NCBI RefSeq assembly: GCF_001956855.1
Contig: NZ_MTHD01000007.1
Location: 1 to 64,000 of the forward strand
Direction: 5' to 3'
DNA from: Azonexus hydrophilus
GTDB taxonomy: Bacteria > Pseudomonadota > Gammaproteobacteria > Burkholderiales > Rhodocyclaceae
Length of the DNA stretch: 64,000 nt
Under the pieces are notes generated by a model. The model made no database searches. It saw only the letters and a list, made by a program, of their open reading frames with translations, and had not been told where the DNA came from. How positions within the stretch are numbered: position 1 is the first letter of the stretch; each line of letters opens with the position of its first letter. Both the position numbers and the translations under genes were made by a program. Positions 18,793-27,376 of the stretch are shown piece after piece.

Positions 18793-21387
18793 CTATTCGT
18801 CGTTTTCGATACGATTAAAAATGCTACAGCTACGCAAGATTTCTGTGCCGTCAACGTGCCCAACAATTACTGTTTCAGTATCTTCATCCCAATTGTCTTG
18901 ATTACCCCATGCGTAGATTAGCGCCGATATGTATCCGGTTTTTATCGACCAAAGCATAGATTCTGGCTCTCCGGATATTATTTCTTCTGTCCAAGAAGAA
19001 CTTCTCAAATAGCTATGATTTGATTCAAATAAATATTCTTCAGCGGAGAATGATTTGAACTCACTTTCTCGAACATCATCGTCGCCTTCGTAGGTTACTT
19101 CTCCTTGGTGAATAACGAATTCTTTTGTGTTTAATAAGTAATCCTGTAGTTGCTTTTGGGTTACGGGATTTCCGCCAAGAGTTCCTACGATTAGGTTGTG
19201 TGTGGACGCACCATATTCTGCCAGTGCTGCGCTTAAAGCGAGGTTTAGGCCGCCGTTGTTTAATAGCTCATTTTTTTGCTGTTCGGCCCATCTTTGTAAA
19301 TATAACTTTTCGATTTTTGGAATTGCGGATTGACGTGATAGGTCTTTTTGAGGTGCTGATTGGATAATCCCAGTTATTCCGTCAATATATCCTGCAAATA
19401 TTCCTTTTGTAACACCAAGTGCGGATTTTGAACGGTATTTTTCAATGACTGCACATCGGCCAATTACTTCATTGGTTTTGTCTTTGGCATCTGTTAGTTT
19501 TAGCCAGCTGTGATGGCGTTTCATATTGTCGTCGGCGTAACTAAATGGATATAAGCGTCTCATTAACTCTAATGTGGGTAATTTTTTCCAGTCGTTAGCT
19601 TTAACGGCAATTTTCCTAGAGCCTTGTTCTTTGATGACTATGTCAATGTCGATCGCTGGTGACAGATGTGCCACGGTCTGATCTATCGTAAGTATTCCGT
19701 CTTTTCCCCACGGGACGGACTCTTTTATGCCAAGTTTTTCCTTTTTCTCTGGTGTCAGAAAAACTGATACACATGTTCCGGATTTCTTTAGTTTTTCGGA
19801 TTTGTTTGGCGCGCGGAGCAATGGACGGCTTCTCGTTCCAGAATTAAATTCGAGCAACCATCCGTTATCGTTTTCATCGTCTTTGGCTTCGCAGCGCTTT
19901 GTGCATACACGAACTTGGTCGCTGAGCATAAATACTGAGAAAAATCCGATGCCAAATTGTCCAACAGCCTCGAAGTCGCTGGATGCTAAGCCGCTCCACT
20001 CACTTTTTATTTCGTCGCTGCGCCAAAGCGAATGCCCGAAATCAAGGAGGACTTCCGTCAATACGTAGCGGCTCATGCCAATGCCATTGTCGGTGATGTG
20101 TAGCCAATGTCCTCCGTCGGTATCTTCGACGCAAACTTCAATTTCGCCTTCGTTATTATTCAGATATCCAAGACTGCGAGCAGCGTGAATGGCATCGCGG
20201 GCATTCTGTATCAATTCGCGCAGTGCCAACCAGGGTTTATCGCCATAGAGTTTTTCTCCTCCGAAACGCTCTACAACAGATTGAATATTACTGATACGTA
20301 GCGAGCTATCGATTGGATACCAGCCATCCGTGGCCACGAACCGAGCAAAACTCTCCGGACTACGGCTACCAGCAATTTCTTTTGCTGCAAGGCGTTGACC
20401 GCGAAAATCTCTTAGCAGCGCATCGCTAGCAGAAAGCTCTTTATCGGCTAGACAAGCTGCGTCATAGGCCTGCCACCAAGCGGCTTGCTGGCTGATTTTG
20501 AATGGACTACCTGTGATGCGGAGTTCTTCGCGTTCCTTGTCGCAATGAATCTGATGGAGTTTGGATTGAAACTGCCAATGGATTGCCGAAACACCTTCAG
20601 GTCGATTGAGTAGCATCAGAAAACGTGGGGCACGGCGAGCGTCGAGATGGCATGCGTCAGCCACGCGCAAAAGGATGGCTAGCTTGAGTGGATCAATAGT
20701 CCAATTGGCCGGTGCGAGACAGGTTGGCGCAGCGCGTACAGTTTTACCGAAACTTTCTAATTGGTGGGGGTGAAACCAATGGCTCTCCGCGATTTGACCA
20801 ATCAAGTCGCCATAGGCGTTACGTAGTTCGTCGTCTGGAAAAAGGCTGGCTTCGGTACCGTCACTGTCTTTCCATTTTGCGAAGACGAGTTCTTTGGCTT
20901 GTTTGGGATGGAGTGCGCGCAAGGTATCGAACAGCACTCCCTGAAACTCGTCGCTGCCGGGGAGTAAGCCCTCAGGGGCAAGTCCACGGCGTGCCGCTGC
21001 ATCACGCCATTCGTCGAGTTTCTTTAGTTCGTCTAGTCCGCCAGGGTAAGCGGCACGACAGTGTGCGGCATCGTGAAGTAGAAAAGCGCCACCCAGCACC
21101 AGTGCTTCTGCTGGGTTCAAAGGGTAGTCCGGACCGGCAATTTCCGAGGCTACTTCCCAAAGGGCATCGACGTGTGTGATGTCGTGCAGTGTCAGGTTAG
21201 GCAGTTCCTTCTGTATTTGTTGCAGCAGTAGCGCGACCCGTTCACGAAAACGTTCATGGGCTTCGATGATTCGTTTTCTTTGTGCAACGTGATCGCTAGC
21301 GCTGTCGGGAAATGCGGTTTGCCAGAGGCTGCTTCGGCGATAGGAGGCTTCCATGCTGCGGACCAGTTTTGTTCTTCGAAGAAGCAA
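18793..21387 (-). CDS. HSP90-like ATPase with N-terminal HD-like domain (candidate stress or defence protein)
   Basis: The 864-residue protein has two parts. Residues about 35-330 resemble an HD phosphohydrolase-like fold with histidine/aspartate pairs in LHDITHVDAL (68-72) and LLHDAAH (105-109) and a later RVADACHLDARRAP. Residues about 370-560 form an HSP90/GHKL ATP-binding domain: N-box ALRELIQNARDAI (Asn395), TDNGIGMS (432-439) and GQFGIGFFSVF (476-486). The rest is unassigned. HD-HSP90 fusions of this kind have been predicted to act in bacterial conflict systems; no test is possible here. The gene is clearly AT-richer than its neighbours. The TTG at 21387 and ATG at 21354 are both possible starts, neither with a good ribosome site. 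It splits creC from creD. Confidence 0.8.
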   Translation of the reverse strand: MLLRRTKLVRSMEASYRRSSLWQTAFPDSASDHVAQRKRIIEAHERFRERVALLLQQIQKELPNLTLHDITHVDALWEVASEIAGPDYPLNPAEALVLGGAFLLHDAAHCRAAYPGGLDELKKLDEWRDAAARRGLAPEGLLPGSDEFQGVLFDTLRALHPKQAKELVFAKWKDSDGTEASLFPDDELRNAYGDLIGQIAESHWFHPHQLESFGKTVRAAPTCLAPANWTIDPLKLAILLRVADACHLDARRAPRFLMLLNRPEGVSAIHWQFQSKLHQIHCDKEREELRITGSPFKISQQAAWWQAYDAACLADKELSASDALLRDFRGQRLAAKEIAGSRSPESFARFVATDGWYPIDSSLRISNIQSVVERFGGEKLYGDKPWLALRELIQNARDAIHAARSLGYLNNNEGEIEVCVEDTDGGHWLHITDNGIGMSRYVLTEVLLDFGHSLWRSDEIKSEWSGLASSDFEAVGQFGIGFFSVFMLSDQVRVCTKRCEAKDDENDNGWLLEFNSGTRSRPLLRAPNKSEKLKKSGTCVSVFLTPEKKEKLGIKESVPWGKDGILTIDQTVAHLSPAIDIDIVIKEQGSRKIAVKANDWKKLPTLELMRRLYPFSYADDNMKRHHSWLKLTDAKDKTNEVIGRCAVIEKYRSKSALGVTKGIFAGYIDGITGIIQSAPQKDLSRQSAIPKIEKLYLQRWAEQQKNELLNNGGLNLALSAALAEYGASTHNLIVGTLGGNPVTQKQLQDYLLNTKEFVIHQGEVTYEGDDDVRESEFKSFSAEEYLFESNHSYLRSSSWTEEIISGEPESMLWSIKTGYISALIYAWGNQDNWDEDTETVIVGHVDGTEILRSCSIFNRIENDE

Positions 21388-21489
21388 TTATTACCGCAAA
21401 TCTGATGCTGTTTGTGTCCTGCGATACCAAATCACTATGCACTTCGGCTGTTGAGGGAAATTCCACTCGTTTTGCCACGCCTGGGCAAC

Positions 21490-22347
21490 TTATTCCTTTG
21501 GTGGCGGCAACGTACCCGATTGTTGAACCAGCTTCTTCTCTTCTGCCTTTACCCGCCGCTCCAACTTTTTGATGTCTTCTTCCGCCGGTAATTGTTCCGG
21601 CTTGATGCCGCGCTGGCCGAGCATGTCGCGGACGCTTTCGTTGTTTTGCACATGCTCGCGGGTGATTGCCCGTTCGCCTTGCAGGTTGTCCTGGTTGACG
21701 TTGTGATTGGTTATTTCGGTCGCCAGATTCTTGGCGGCGATGGTCAGGGTCGGGAGAAAGTCGGCCAGCGGGCGGGTCTTGGTGATGCCGAAACGGTCTT
21801 TCATGGCCTGGGTGGTGTGGCCACCGAAGAGTGCTGCGTCGCCTTGGGAGCGGATGCGGCCGAAGCCGGCATCGTCGACGCCGCGTTCGTAGATGTTCTG
21901 GGACAGCGTCTTTTCCGATTCGCGCAGGCGTTCTCGGGCATCGAGCCGGGCTTGCAGGCGCATGCGGTCTTCGATCAGTTCCTGCTTGCGGGTCTGGATT
22001 GCGAAGTAGCTTTGGGCAAAGGCGATGGCTTCCTTGCGCGGGTCGCCGTTCTGGGCGATCAGATAGCAGGCGTAGCGGGTGAGCATGAAGTCGTCGATTT
22101 GCCGCTCGGCGCCGCTGCCAAGTTTGACCATTTTCGTGACGCCACGAAAATGGTCGCCGATGGCATAACCCGTGGTGTCGCAGGAATCCATGGCGCGGTT
22201 GATGGCGGTCTGGAAGTTTTCCCAGCGCGCGTAGCCAAGCGGTTCCATCAGGTCGCGGGCAAACCAGAATTCGATGTCTTCTTCCGGGGTGCGCTGGCTC
22301 AGGGCGTCGAACTGGTTCTTGAGTAGTTGGATGGCGCCGGATTGCAT
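21490..22347 (-). CDS. dinD: DNA-damage-inducible protein D
   Basis: This 285-residue protein matches DinD: a BRO-N-like start (IEFWFARDLMEPLGYARWENFQTAINRA), RQIDDFMLTRYACYLIAQNGDPRKEAIAFAQSYFA and the family block FGRIRSQGDAALFGGHTTQAMK. Escherichia coli DinD is SOS-induced and limits RecA filament activity; in other species dinD is typically a cargo gene of variable islands. GGGGAACC precedes the ATG. I see no canonical LexA box in the 80 bases upstream. It lies directly upstream of the HSP90-like gene on the same strand, 102 bases apart, and both interrupt the cre locus. Confidence 0.9.
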   Translation of the reverse strand: MQSGAIQLLKNQFDALSQRTPEEDIEFWFARDLMEPLGYARWENFQTAINRAMDSCDTTGYAIGDHFRGVTKMVKLGSGAERQIDDFMLTRYACYLIAQNGDPRKEAIAFAQSYFAIQTRKQELIEDRMRLQARLDARERLRESEKTLSQNIYERGVDDAGFGRIRSQGDAALFGGHTTQAMKDRFGITKTRPLADFLPTLTIAAKNLATEITNHNVNQDNLQGERAITREHVQNNESVRDMLGQRGIKPEQLPAEEDIKKLERRVKAEEKKLVQQSGTLPPPKE

Positions 22348-22363
22348 GGTGGTTCCCCGTAAA

Positions 22364-22379
22364 ATCGCTGGAAAGCGAT
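22364..22379. terminator. Short hairpin between creC and dinD
   Basis: ATCGCT-GGAA-AGCGAT is a perfect six-pair stem; on the minus strand it is followed by TTTTA. It may act as a weak terminator after creC, 15 bases before the dinD start codon. Confidence 0.4.
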
Positions 22380-22426
22380 CATGTTATTTGAATAATCCGG
22401 CGCCGCGAAGCGTTCTGGTTTGACCG

Positions 22427-23854
22427 TCAGCCACGTGCCAAAGCCAGCCGCGCTTCACCGCCACCCTCCGGATGATTCGCAAACCCCGCTTCGCCGCCAT
22501 GCAGCCGTGCCACCTCCCGCACCAACGCCAGCCCCAGGCCGGTGCTCTTCTTCCCGGTCGCCGGGCGGGGCAGGGAGTAGAAGCGGTTGAAGAGTTGCGC
22601 CAGGGCGTAGTCGGGGGCACCGGCGCCGTGGTCGCGGAGGCGGATTTCGGCTAATTCTGCGGTCGACCGCAGAATTAGCGCGATTTCGCCGCCGTCGGGC
22701 GAGAACTCGATGGCGTTGTCGAGCAGGTTGAGGATGGCCTGGCGGAGCAGGAAGGCGTCGCCGTTGATGTTGATGCCGGATTCGGCGTCGATGACGCAAT
22801 TCAGATTGCGGGCGGCGAGCGCCAGTTGGCGGTCGGCGACGGCGGTTTTGAGCAGTTCGGCGAGGTCGACCGCAACATTGGCGCCGGGCGCCTGCAGTTG
22901 TTCGACGCGGGCGAGTTGCAGCATGCGCTCGATGATGTCGCGCAGGCGGCCGGCCTGTTCGCCGATGCTGGCGGCGAAGCGGCGGCGGTCGGCTTCCGGG
23001 AGTTCGTCTTCGAGGATTTCGGCGGCGCCGATCACCGCCGTCAGCGGGCTTTTCATCTCGTGCGCCAGGTTCTGCACGTAGCGTTCGACGTACTGCTTGC
23101 CTTCGAGCTTTTCGCGCATGGTCGCCAGCGCCTGCGCCAGTTCGGAGAGTTGGCGGCCGCCGCCGCTCGGCGGCTCGGCATTGCGTCCCTCGCTGACGGC
23201 GCGGGCGTAGTCGCGCAGGCGGTGGATCGACCAGCTGAGCCAGGCGGTAAACACCAGGCCAATCACCGCCGTCGCCAGCAGCAGCGTCAGGCCGGAGGCG
23301 CGCACGCGGTTGGTGGCGCGCTCGACGAAGGGAGCGATCGAGGTCATTGGCTTGGCCAGTGAGACGACGCCGATCAACTGGCCGTCGCGGCGTACCGGCG
23401 CGGCGACGTGCATGACCGAGGTGCTCGGGTCGTTCGGGTCGATCCGGCTCTGGCGGGCGCCGTATTCGCCGCGCAGCACGCGGGCGACGTCGTTCCATTT
23501 CGAGAAATCCTTGCCCTGCGCCTGCCCGGCCGAGTCGTAGACGACGATGCCACGTGCGTCGGTGAGGGTGATGCGCAGGTCGACGCTGTCCTTCTTGATG
23601 CCATAAATTTCGGCGTCCGGGTGACGCTGCAGCGCGGCGCCGACGGCCGTGGCGAAGGCGCCGTCGTTGATGCGCCCGGCGGCGAGTTCGCCGGCCGCCA
23701 GTTCGGCGAGCAGGTTGGCGCTGTCGACCAGGCTTTCCTCGGTGGCCTGGCGGATGCTCGGCTCGCTCTCCTTGACGAAGGTGTACAACACGAACCAGGC
23801 GGCCAGCCCGACCACCAGGAAATAGCCGAAAAACAGGCGGACCGAGATGTTCAC
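22427..23854 (-). CDS. creC: Two-component sensor histidine kinase CreC
   Basis: The 475-residue protein has an N-terminal membrane segment (FFGYFLVVGLAAWFVLYTF), a periplasmic sensor region (about 30-185), a second membrane segment (LTLLLATAVIGLVFTAW), a HAMP-like linker and a kinase core. The phosphoacceptor is in NLAHEMKSPLTAV, followed by N-box LNLLDNAIEFSPDGG and GKKSTGLGLALVREVA. The HEMKSPL block with an adjacent CreB-type regulator and a creD target identify it as CreC. It starts with GTG two bases after the creB stop. A 28-bp perfect palindrome lies inside the coding region at 22651-22678. Confidence 0.92.
   Translation of the reverse strand: MNISVRLFFGYFLVVGLAAWFVLYTFVKESEPSIRQATEESLVDSANLLAELAAGELAAGRINDGAFATAVGAALQRHPDAEIYGIKKDSVDLRITLTDARGIVVYDSAGQAQGKDFSKWNDVARVLRGEYGARQSRIDPNDPSTSVMHVAAPVRRDGQLIGVVSLAKPMTSIAPFVERATNRVRASGLTLLLATAVIGLVFTAWLSWSIHRLRDYARAVSEGRNAEPPSGGGRQLSELAQALATMREKLEGKQYVERYVQNLAHEMKSPLTAVIGAAEILEDELPEADRRRFAASIGEQAGRLRDIIERMLQLARVEQLQAPGANVAVDLAELLKTAVADRQLALAARNLNCVIDAESGININGDAFLLRQAILNLLDNAIEFSPDGGEIALILRSTAELAEIRLRDHGAGAPDYALAQLFNRFYSLPRPATGKKSTGLGLALVREVARLHGGEAGFANHPEGGGEARLALARG
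22651..22678. repeat. 28-bp perfect palindrome inside creC, centred on the dispersed word
   Basis: The centre is TGCGGTCGACCGCA, the dispersed window-wide word in both directions, and the symmetry extends seven further bases on each side. It encodes part of the CreC catalytic domain (LRSTAEL) without breaking the frame. Confidence 0.9.
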
Positions 23855-23856
23855 GC

Positions 23857-24531
23857 TCAGGCCGCCAGGCTGTAGCCGAGGCCGCGATGGGTGAGGATGA
23901 CCTCGTCGTCGCGCACTGCGCGCAGCTTGCCGCGCAGCGTCTTGATGTGGGTGTCGACGGTGCGCTCCAGGCTTTCGCCGTCGTCCTGCCAGACCGCCGC
24001 CATGATCTGCGGGCGGCTCAGGATGCGTCCCGGGCGTTCGAGCAGCAGCGCCAGCAGCAGGTATTCGTAGCGGGTCAGCGCCAGCCAGTGGCCGTGGTAG
24101 GCGATGCGCAGGCCGTCGCGGTCGACGGCGAATCTGGCCGTTTTTTCAGGTTGACCGCGCGATTCGCCGTTAGCGTGCAGGCGGCGCAGGATGGCGCGTA
24201 CCCGCGAGGCGACTTCGCGCGGGCTGAACGGTTTGGTCACGTAGTCGTCACCGCCGAGTTCGAGGCCGACGATGCGGTCGACCTCGTCGGAACGGGCGGT
24301 GAGGAACAGCACCGGCAGGTCGGAATCGCGGCGCAGCGCCCGGCAGACGTCGAAACCGGTGATGTCGGGCAGGCCGACGTCGAGGACGACGAAATCGATG
24401 CCACCGCGCTGCAGCCGCGCCAGCGCCTCGCCGCCCAGCATGCAGCACTCGGTGGCAAAGCCCTCGGCACGCAGCGCGTAACTCAGCGTATCGGCGATGG
24501 CCGGTTCGTCGTCGACGATCAGGATGTTCAT
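23857..24531 (-). CDS. creB: Two-component response regulator CreB
   Basis: The 224-residue OmpR-type regulator has a receiver domain (acidic pair DDE at 7-9, phosphoacceptor in VVLDVGLPD, lysine in VTKPFSP) and a winged-helix DNA-binding domain (LTRYEYLLLALLLERPGRILSR, ERTVDTHIKTLRGKLR). CreB binds TTCAC-N6-TTCAC sites, one of which is present before creD. The ATG at 24531 matches the family start MNILIVDDE. It is followed two bases later by creC. A copy of the dispersed 10-base word lies about 55 bases upstream. Confidence 0.92.
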   Translation of the reverse strand: MNILIVDDEPAIADTLSYALRAEGFATECCMLGGEALARLQRGGIDFVVLDVGLPDITGFDVCRALRRDSDLPVLFLTARSDEVDRIVGLELGGDDYVTKPFSPREVASRVRAILRRLHANGESRGQPEKTARFAVDRDGLRIAYHGHWLALTRYEYLLLALLLERPGRILSRPQIMAAVWQDDGESLERTVDTHIKTLRGKLRAVRDDEVILTHRGLGYSLAA

Positions 24532-24620
24532 GATGGCGGCAATGATAAGCCAGGCGGTGCCGGAAAAAGTTGCCCGGAATGCGCGTCGACCGCAGGATTT
24601 TTCATTGTTGTGTCCGGAAC

Positions 24621-24649
24621 TTAAGAAGTGTCCGCGTTTCGGGTAAAAT
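24621..24649 (+). promoter_or_regulatory. Sigma-70 promoter of purM
   Basis: TTAAGA (24621-24626), a 17-base spacer and TAAAAT (24644-24649) lie 33 bases before the purM start codon. Confidence 0.6.
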
Positions 24650-24682
24650 CTCGGGTCTTTCAGCAGCTTGGCCTTGTCCATC

Positions 24683-25723
24683 ATGACCCAGAATACTTCC
24701 CTCTCCTACCGTGATGCCGGTGTCGACATCGATGCCGGCGATGCCCTCGTCGAGCGCATCAAGCCCCTGGCCAAGAAGACGCTGCGCGACGGCGTGCTCG
24801 GCGGCATCGGCGGCTTCGGCGCCCTGTTCGAAGTGCCCAAGCGTTACAAGGAGCCGGTGCTGGTGTCCGGGACCGACGGTGTCGGTACCAAGCTGAAACT
24901 GGCTTTCGACCTGAATCGTCACGACACCGTCGGCCAGGATCTGGTCGCCATGAGCGTCAATGACATCCTGGTGCTTGGCGCCGAATCGCTGTTCTTCCTC
25001 GATTACTTTGCCTGCGGCAAGCTCGATGTCGATACCGCTGCGTCGGTCGTCGGCGGCATCGCCAAGGGTTGCGAACTGGCCGGCTGCGCGCTGATCGGTG
25101 GCGAAACCGCCGAAATGCCGGGCATGTACCCGGCCGGCGAATACGATCTGGCCGGTTTTGCGGTCGGCGTCGTTGAAAAGTCCAAGGCCATCGACGGCAA
25201 GTCGATTGCGCCGGGCGACGTGGTGCTCGGTCTGGCGTCTTCCGGCGCCCACTCCAACGGCTACTCGCTGGTGCGCAAGATCATCGACCGTTCCAAGCCG
25301 GACATGAACGCACCGTTCGACGGCGATCGTTCGCTGGCCGACGTGGTCATGGCGCCGACCCGCATCTACGTCAAGCAGGTGCTGGCGACGCTGGAAAAGG
25401 TCGCGATCAAGGGCATGGCGCACATTACCGGTGGCGGCCTGCTCGAAAACGTGCCGCGCGTGCTGCCGGAAAACACCGTCGCCGAGCTGGAAAAGGCCGC
25501 CTGGCCGCGTCCCAAGCTGTTCGACTGGATGCAGGCCGAAGGCAATGTGGCGGAGAGCGAAATGCACCGCACCTTCAACTGCGGCATCGGCCTGGTCATC
25601 GTCGTCGCTGCGGCCGACGCCGATGCGGCGATGGCCGAACTGAAGGCACAGGGCGAAGCCGTCTATCGCATCGGCAAGATCCGGGCACGGCAGGGTGACG
25701 AAGCGCAGACCCTCGTGGTCTGA
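24683..25723 (+). CDS. purM: Phosphoribosylformylglycinamidine cyclo-ligase (AIR synthetase)
   Basis: PurM closes the imidazole ring in purine synthesis using ATP. The 346-residue protein shows [41 protein letters not shown], the catalytic [14 protein letters not shown] and [14 protein letters not shown]. The ATG at 24683 gives the family start; an upstream in-frame TTG at 24668 is unlikely. It is divergent from creB. purN is elsewhere in the window (39348), so the two purine genes are not adjacent as they are in some bacteria. Confidence 0.96.
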   Translation: MTQNTSLSYRDAGVDIDAGDALVERIKPLAKKTLRDGVLGGIGGFGALFEVPKRYKEPVLVSGTDGVGTKLKLAFDLNRHDTVGQDLVAMSVNDILVLGAESLFFLDYFACGKLDVDTAASVVGGIAKGCELAGCALIGGETAEMPGMYPAGEYDLAGFAVGVVEKSKAIDGKSIAPGDVVLGLASSGAHSNGYSLVRKIIDRSKPDMNAPFDGDRSLADVVMAPTRIYVKQVLATLEKVAIKGMAHITGGGLLENVPRVLPENTVAELEKAAWPRPKLFDWMQAEGNVAESEMHRTFNCGIGLVIVVAAADADAAMAELKAQGEAVYRIGKIRARQGDEAQTLVV

Positions 25724-26279
25724 GGCTTGCCGGCGGGTCGCGGCTTTATGCTGTGGCCTGTGCCTGGCGGCTACGCTGGCGGCGGAAGAACTGCCGGCGC
25801 CGGCGGAGGGCGGGATCGTGGAAGGTCTCGCCAGCTATTACGGTGGCAAGTTCCACGGCCGTAAAACGGCCAGTGGCGAACGTTACGACAAGACGCAATT
25901 CTCAGCGGCGAGCAACCGCTTTCCCATTGGTAGCCGGGTGGCGGTACTGCGCCCGGTCAACGGCTTGTGCGTCATCGTCCGGATCAACGACCGGATGCAT
26001 CGCCGGCACCGGGTTCGCGTCATCGATGTTTCCAAAGGCGCCGCCGACTATCTTGAAATGCTGAAGGCCGGTGTCGTCAAGGTACGGGTCGCACCATTGC
26101 GGGCGGACTGGCTGCAACGCGGGCCGCTGGCCTGCGCCGATGCCTTTGCCCCGGAAAACTGCCCGGATTGCGGTCGACCGAAGGAATCCGGCGCTGCCGT
26201 CGGCGATCCGGCTGATGTTGAGTACAATCCGGCAGGCATAGTGACCTTTCGGTCGGAAACAGGATTATCTGCACAATGA
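25695..26279 (+). CDS. RlpA-like septal/peptidoglycan protein (double-psi beta barrel)
   Basis: This 194-residue secreted protein has a signal peptide ([18 protein letters not shown]) and a double-psi beta-barrel domain: [50 protein letters not shown]. RlpA proteins act as lytic transglycosylases on denuded glycan strands. No SPOR domain follows, so it is a short form. The only workable start is the GTG at 25695, inside the last 29 bases of purM in another frame. Its stop overlaps the next gene's ATG (ATGA), coupling it to the efflux operon. Confidence 0.8.
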   Translation: MTKRRPSWSEACRRVAALCCGLCLAATLAAEELPAPAEGGIVEGLASYYGGKFHGRKTASGERYDKTQFSAASNRFPIGSRVAVLRPVNGLCVIVRINDRMHRRHRVRVIDVSKGAADYLEMLKAGVVKVRVAPLRADWLQRGPLACADAFAPENCPDCGRPKESGAAVGDPADVEYNPAGIVTFRSETGLSAQ

Positions 26280-27376
26280 ATACGATGACTCGTCGCGGCG
26301 TTGTCGCGCTTTCCCTTGTCGGGCTGCTTGGCCTGGGCTGGTACGCATGGTCGGCCAATCGCAGTGCGCCGGCGCCGGCGGGCGCGCCAGCGGGCGCAGC
26401 GTCAGCGCCGGCGGACAAGCCGGTGGCGGTCGAGGTGGCGCCGGTGCTTGCGCTCGATTTTGCCGACGAGACGACGGCGGTCGGTACCCTGAAGGCCAGC
26501 GAATCGGTGGTGCTGCGTCCGGAAATCAGCGGCCGCGTGGCGACCATCGGATTCCGTGATGGCGCGGTGGTCGGCAAGGGCGATCTGCTGATCGGTTTCG
26601 ATGCGGCAGTCCAGGATGCAGAACTGGCGCAGGCGCGGGCCAACCTGGCGCTGGCCAGTTCGACCTATCGGCGCAACCAGGAATTGCTGGCAAAGAAATT
26701 CATCAGCCCACAGGCGCTCGATACTTCCGGAGCCAGTCTGAAGGTGCAGGAAGCAGCGGTCCAGCTGGCCGAGGCAAAGGCCGCGAAGATGCGCCTGCGG
26801 GCGCCGTTCCGCGGTGTTGTCGGCTTGCGCAACGTGAGTGTCGGCGGTTACGTCAAGGAAGGCGAGGAGCTGGTCAATATCGAGGACATCAGCAGCCTGC
26901 GCGTCGATTTCCGTCTGGCCGAGACCTATCTCGGTCGGCTGCAGAAGGGCCAGTCGCTGGAACTCGGCAGCGATGCGCTGCCCGGGCAGAAATTCGCTGC
27001 CGTGGTCGAAGCCATCGACCCACAAATTGACCCGAACGGCCGCTCGATTTCGGTGCGTGCCCGCCTCGACAATGCCGCCGGTCATTTGCGGCCGGGCATG
27101 TTCGTTCGTGTGCGTCTGGCCTTCGGCGAGCGCAAGGGCGTGTTGATGGTGCCGGAAGAGGCGATCATGCCCGGGGCCCAGGCGGCGGTGTTCAAGGTGG
27201 TGGACGGCAAGGCCGAGCGCGTCGTCGTGCGTTCGGGCGCGCGCCGCGATGCCCGGGTCGAGATCGTCGAGGGACTGGCAGCCGGTGATCTCGTCGTCAC
27301 CGCCGGCCAGATGAAACTGCGCCCCGGCGCACCGGTAAAGGTTCCGGCTGGGCCAGCGGCGGCCGGCAAGCCATGA
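26276..27376 (+). CDS. RND efflux periplasmic adaptor (membrane fusion protein)
   Basis: The 366-residue protein has an N-terminal membrane anchor (GVVALSLVGLLGLGWYAW), an alanine/proline linker, then the adaptor architecture: lipoyl/barrel-sandwich halves (VVLRPEISGRVATIGFRDG and LRAPFRGVVGLRNVSVGGYV) flanking a helical hairpin, and a beta-barrel domain ending in a membrane-proximal domain. It bridges the inner-membrane pump encoded next and an outer-membrane channel that is not encoded here. ATGA overlaps link it to both neighbours. Confidence 0.92.
   Translation: MNTMTRRGVVALSLVGLLGLGWYAWSANRSAPAPAGAPAGAASAPADKPVAVEVAPVLALDFADETTAVGTLKASESVVLRPEISGRVATIGFRDGAVVGKGDLLIGFDAAVQDAELAQARANLALASSTYRRNQELLAKKFISPQALDTSGASLKVQEAAVQLAEAKAAKMRLRAPFRGVVGLRNVSVGGYVKEGEELVNIEDISSLRVDFRLAETYLGRLQKGQSLELGSDALPGQKFAAVVEAIDPQIDPNGRSISVRARLDNAAGHLRPGMFVRVRLAFGERKGVLMVPEEAIMPGAQAAVFKVVDGKAERVVVRSGARRDARVEIVEGLAAGDLVVTAGQMKLRPGAPVKVPAGPAAAGKP

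Noticed and set aside
22348..22426. LexA/SOS box before dinD
   Set aside because: No CTGT-N8-ACAG or close variant is present in this interval.
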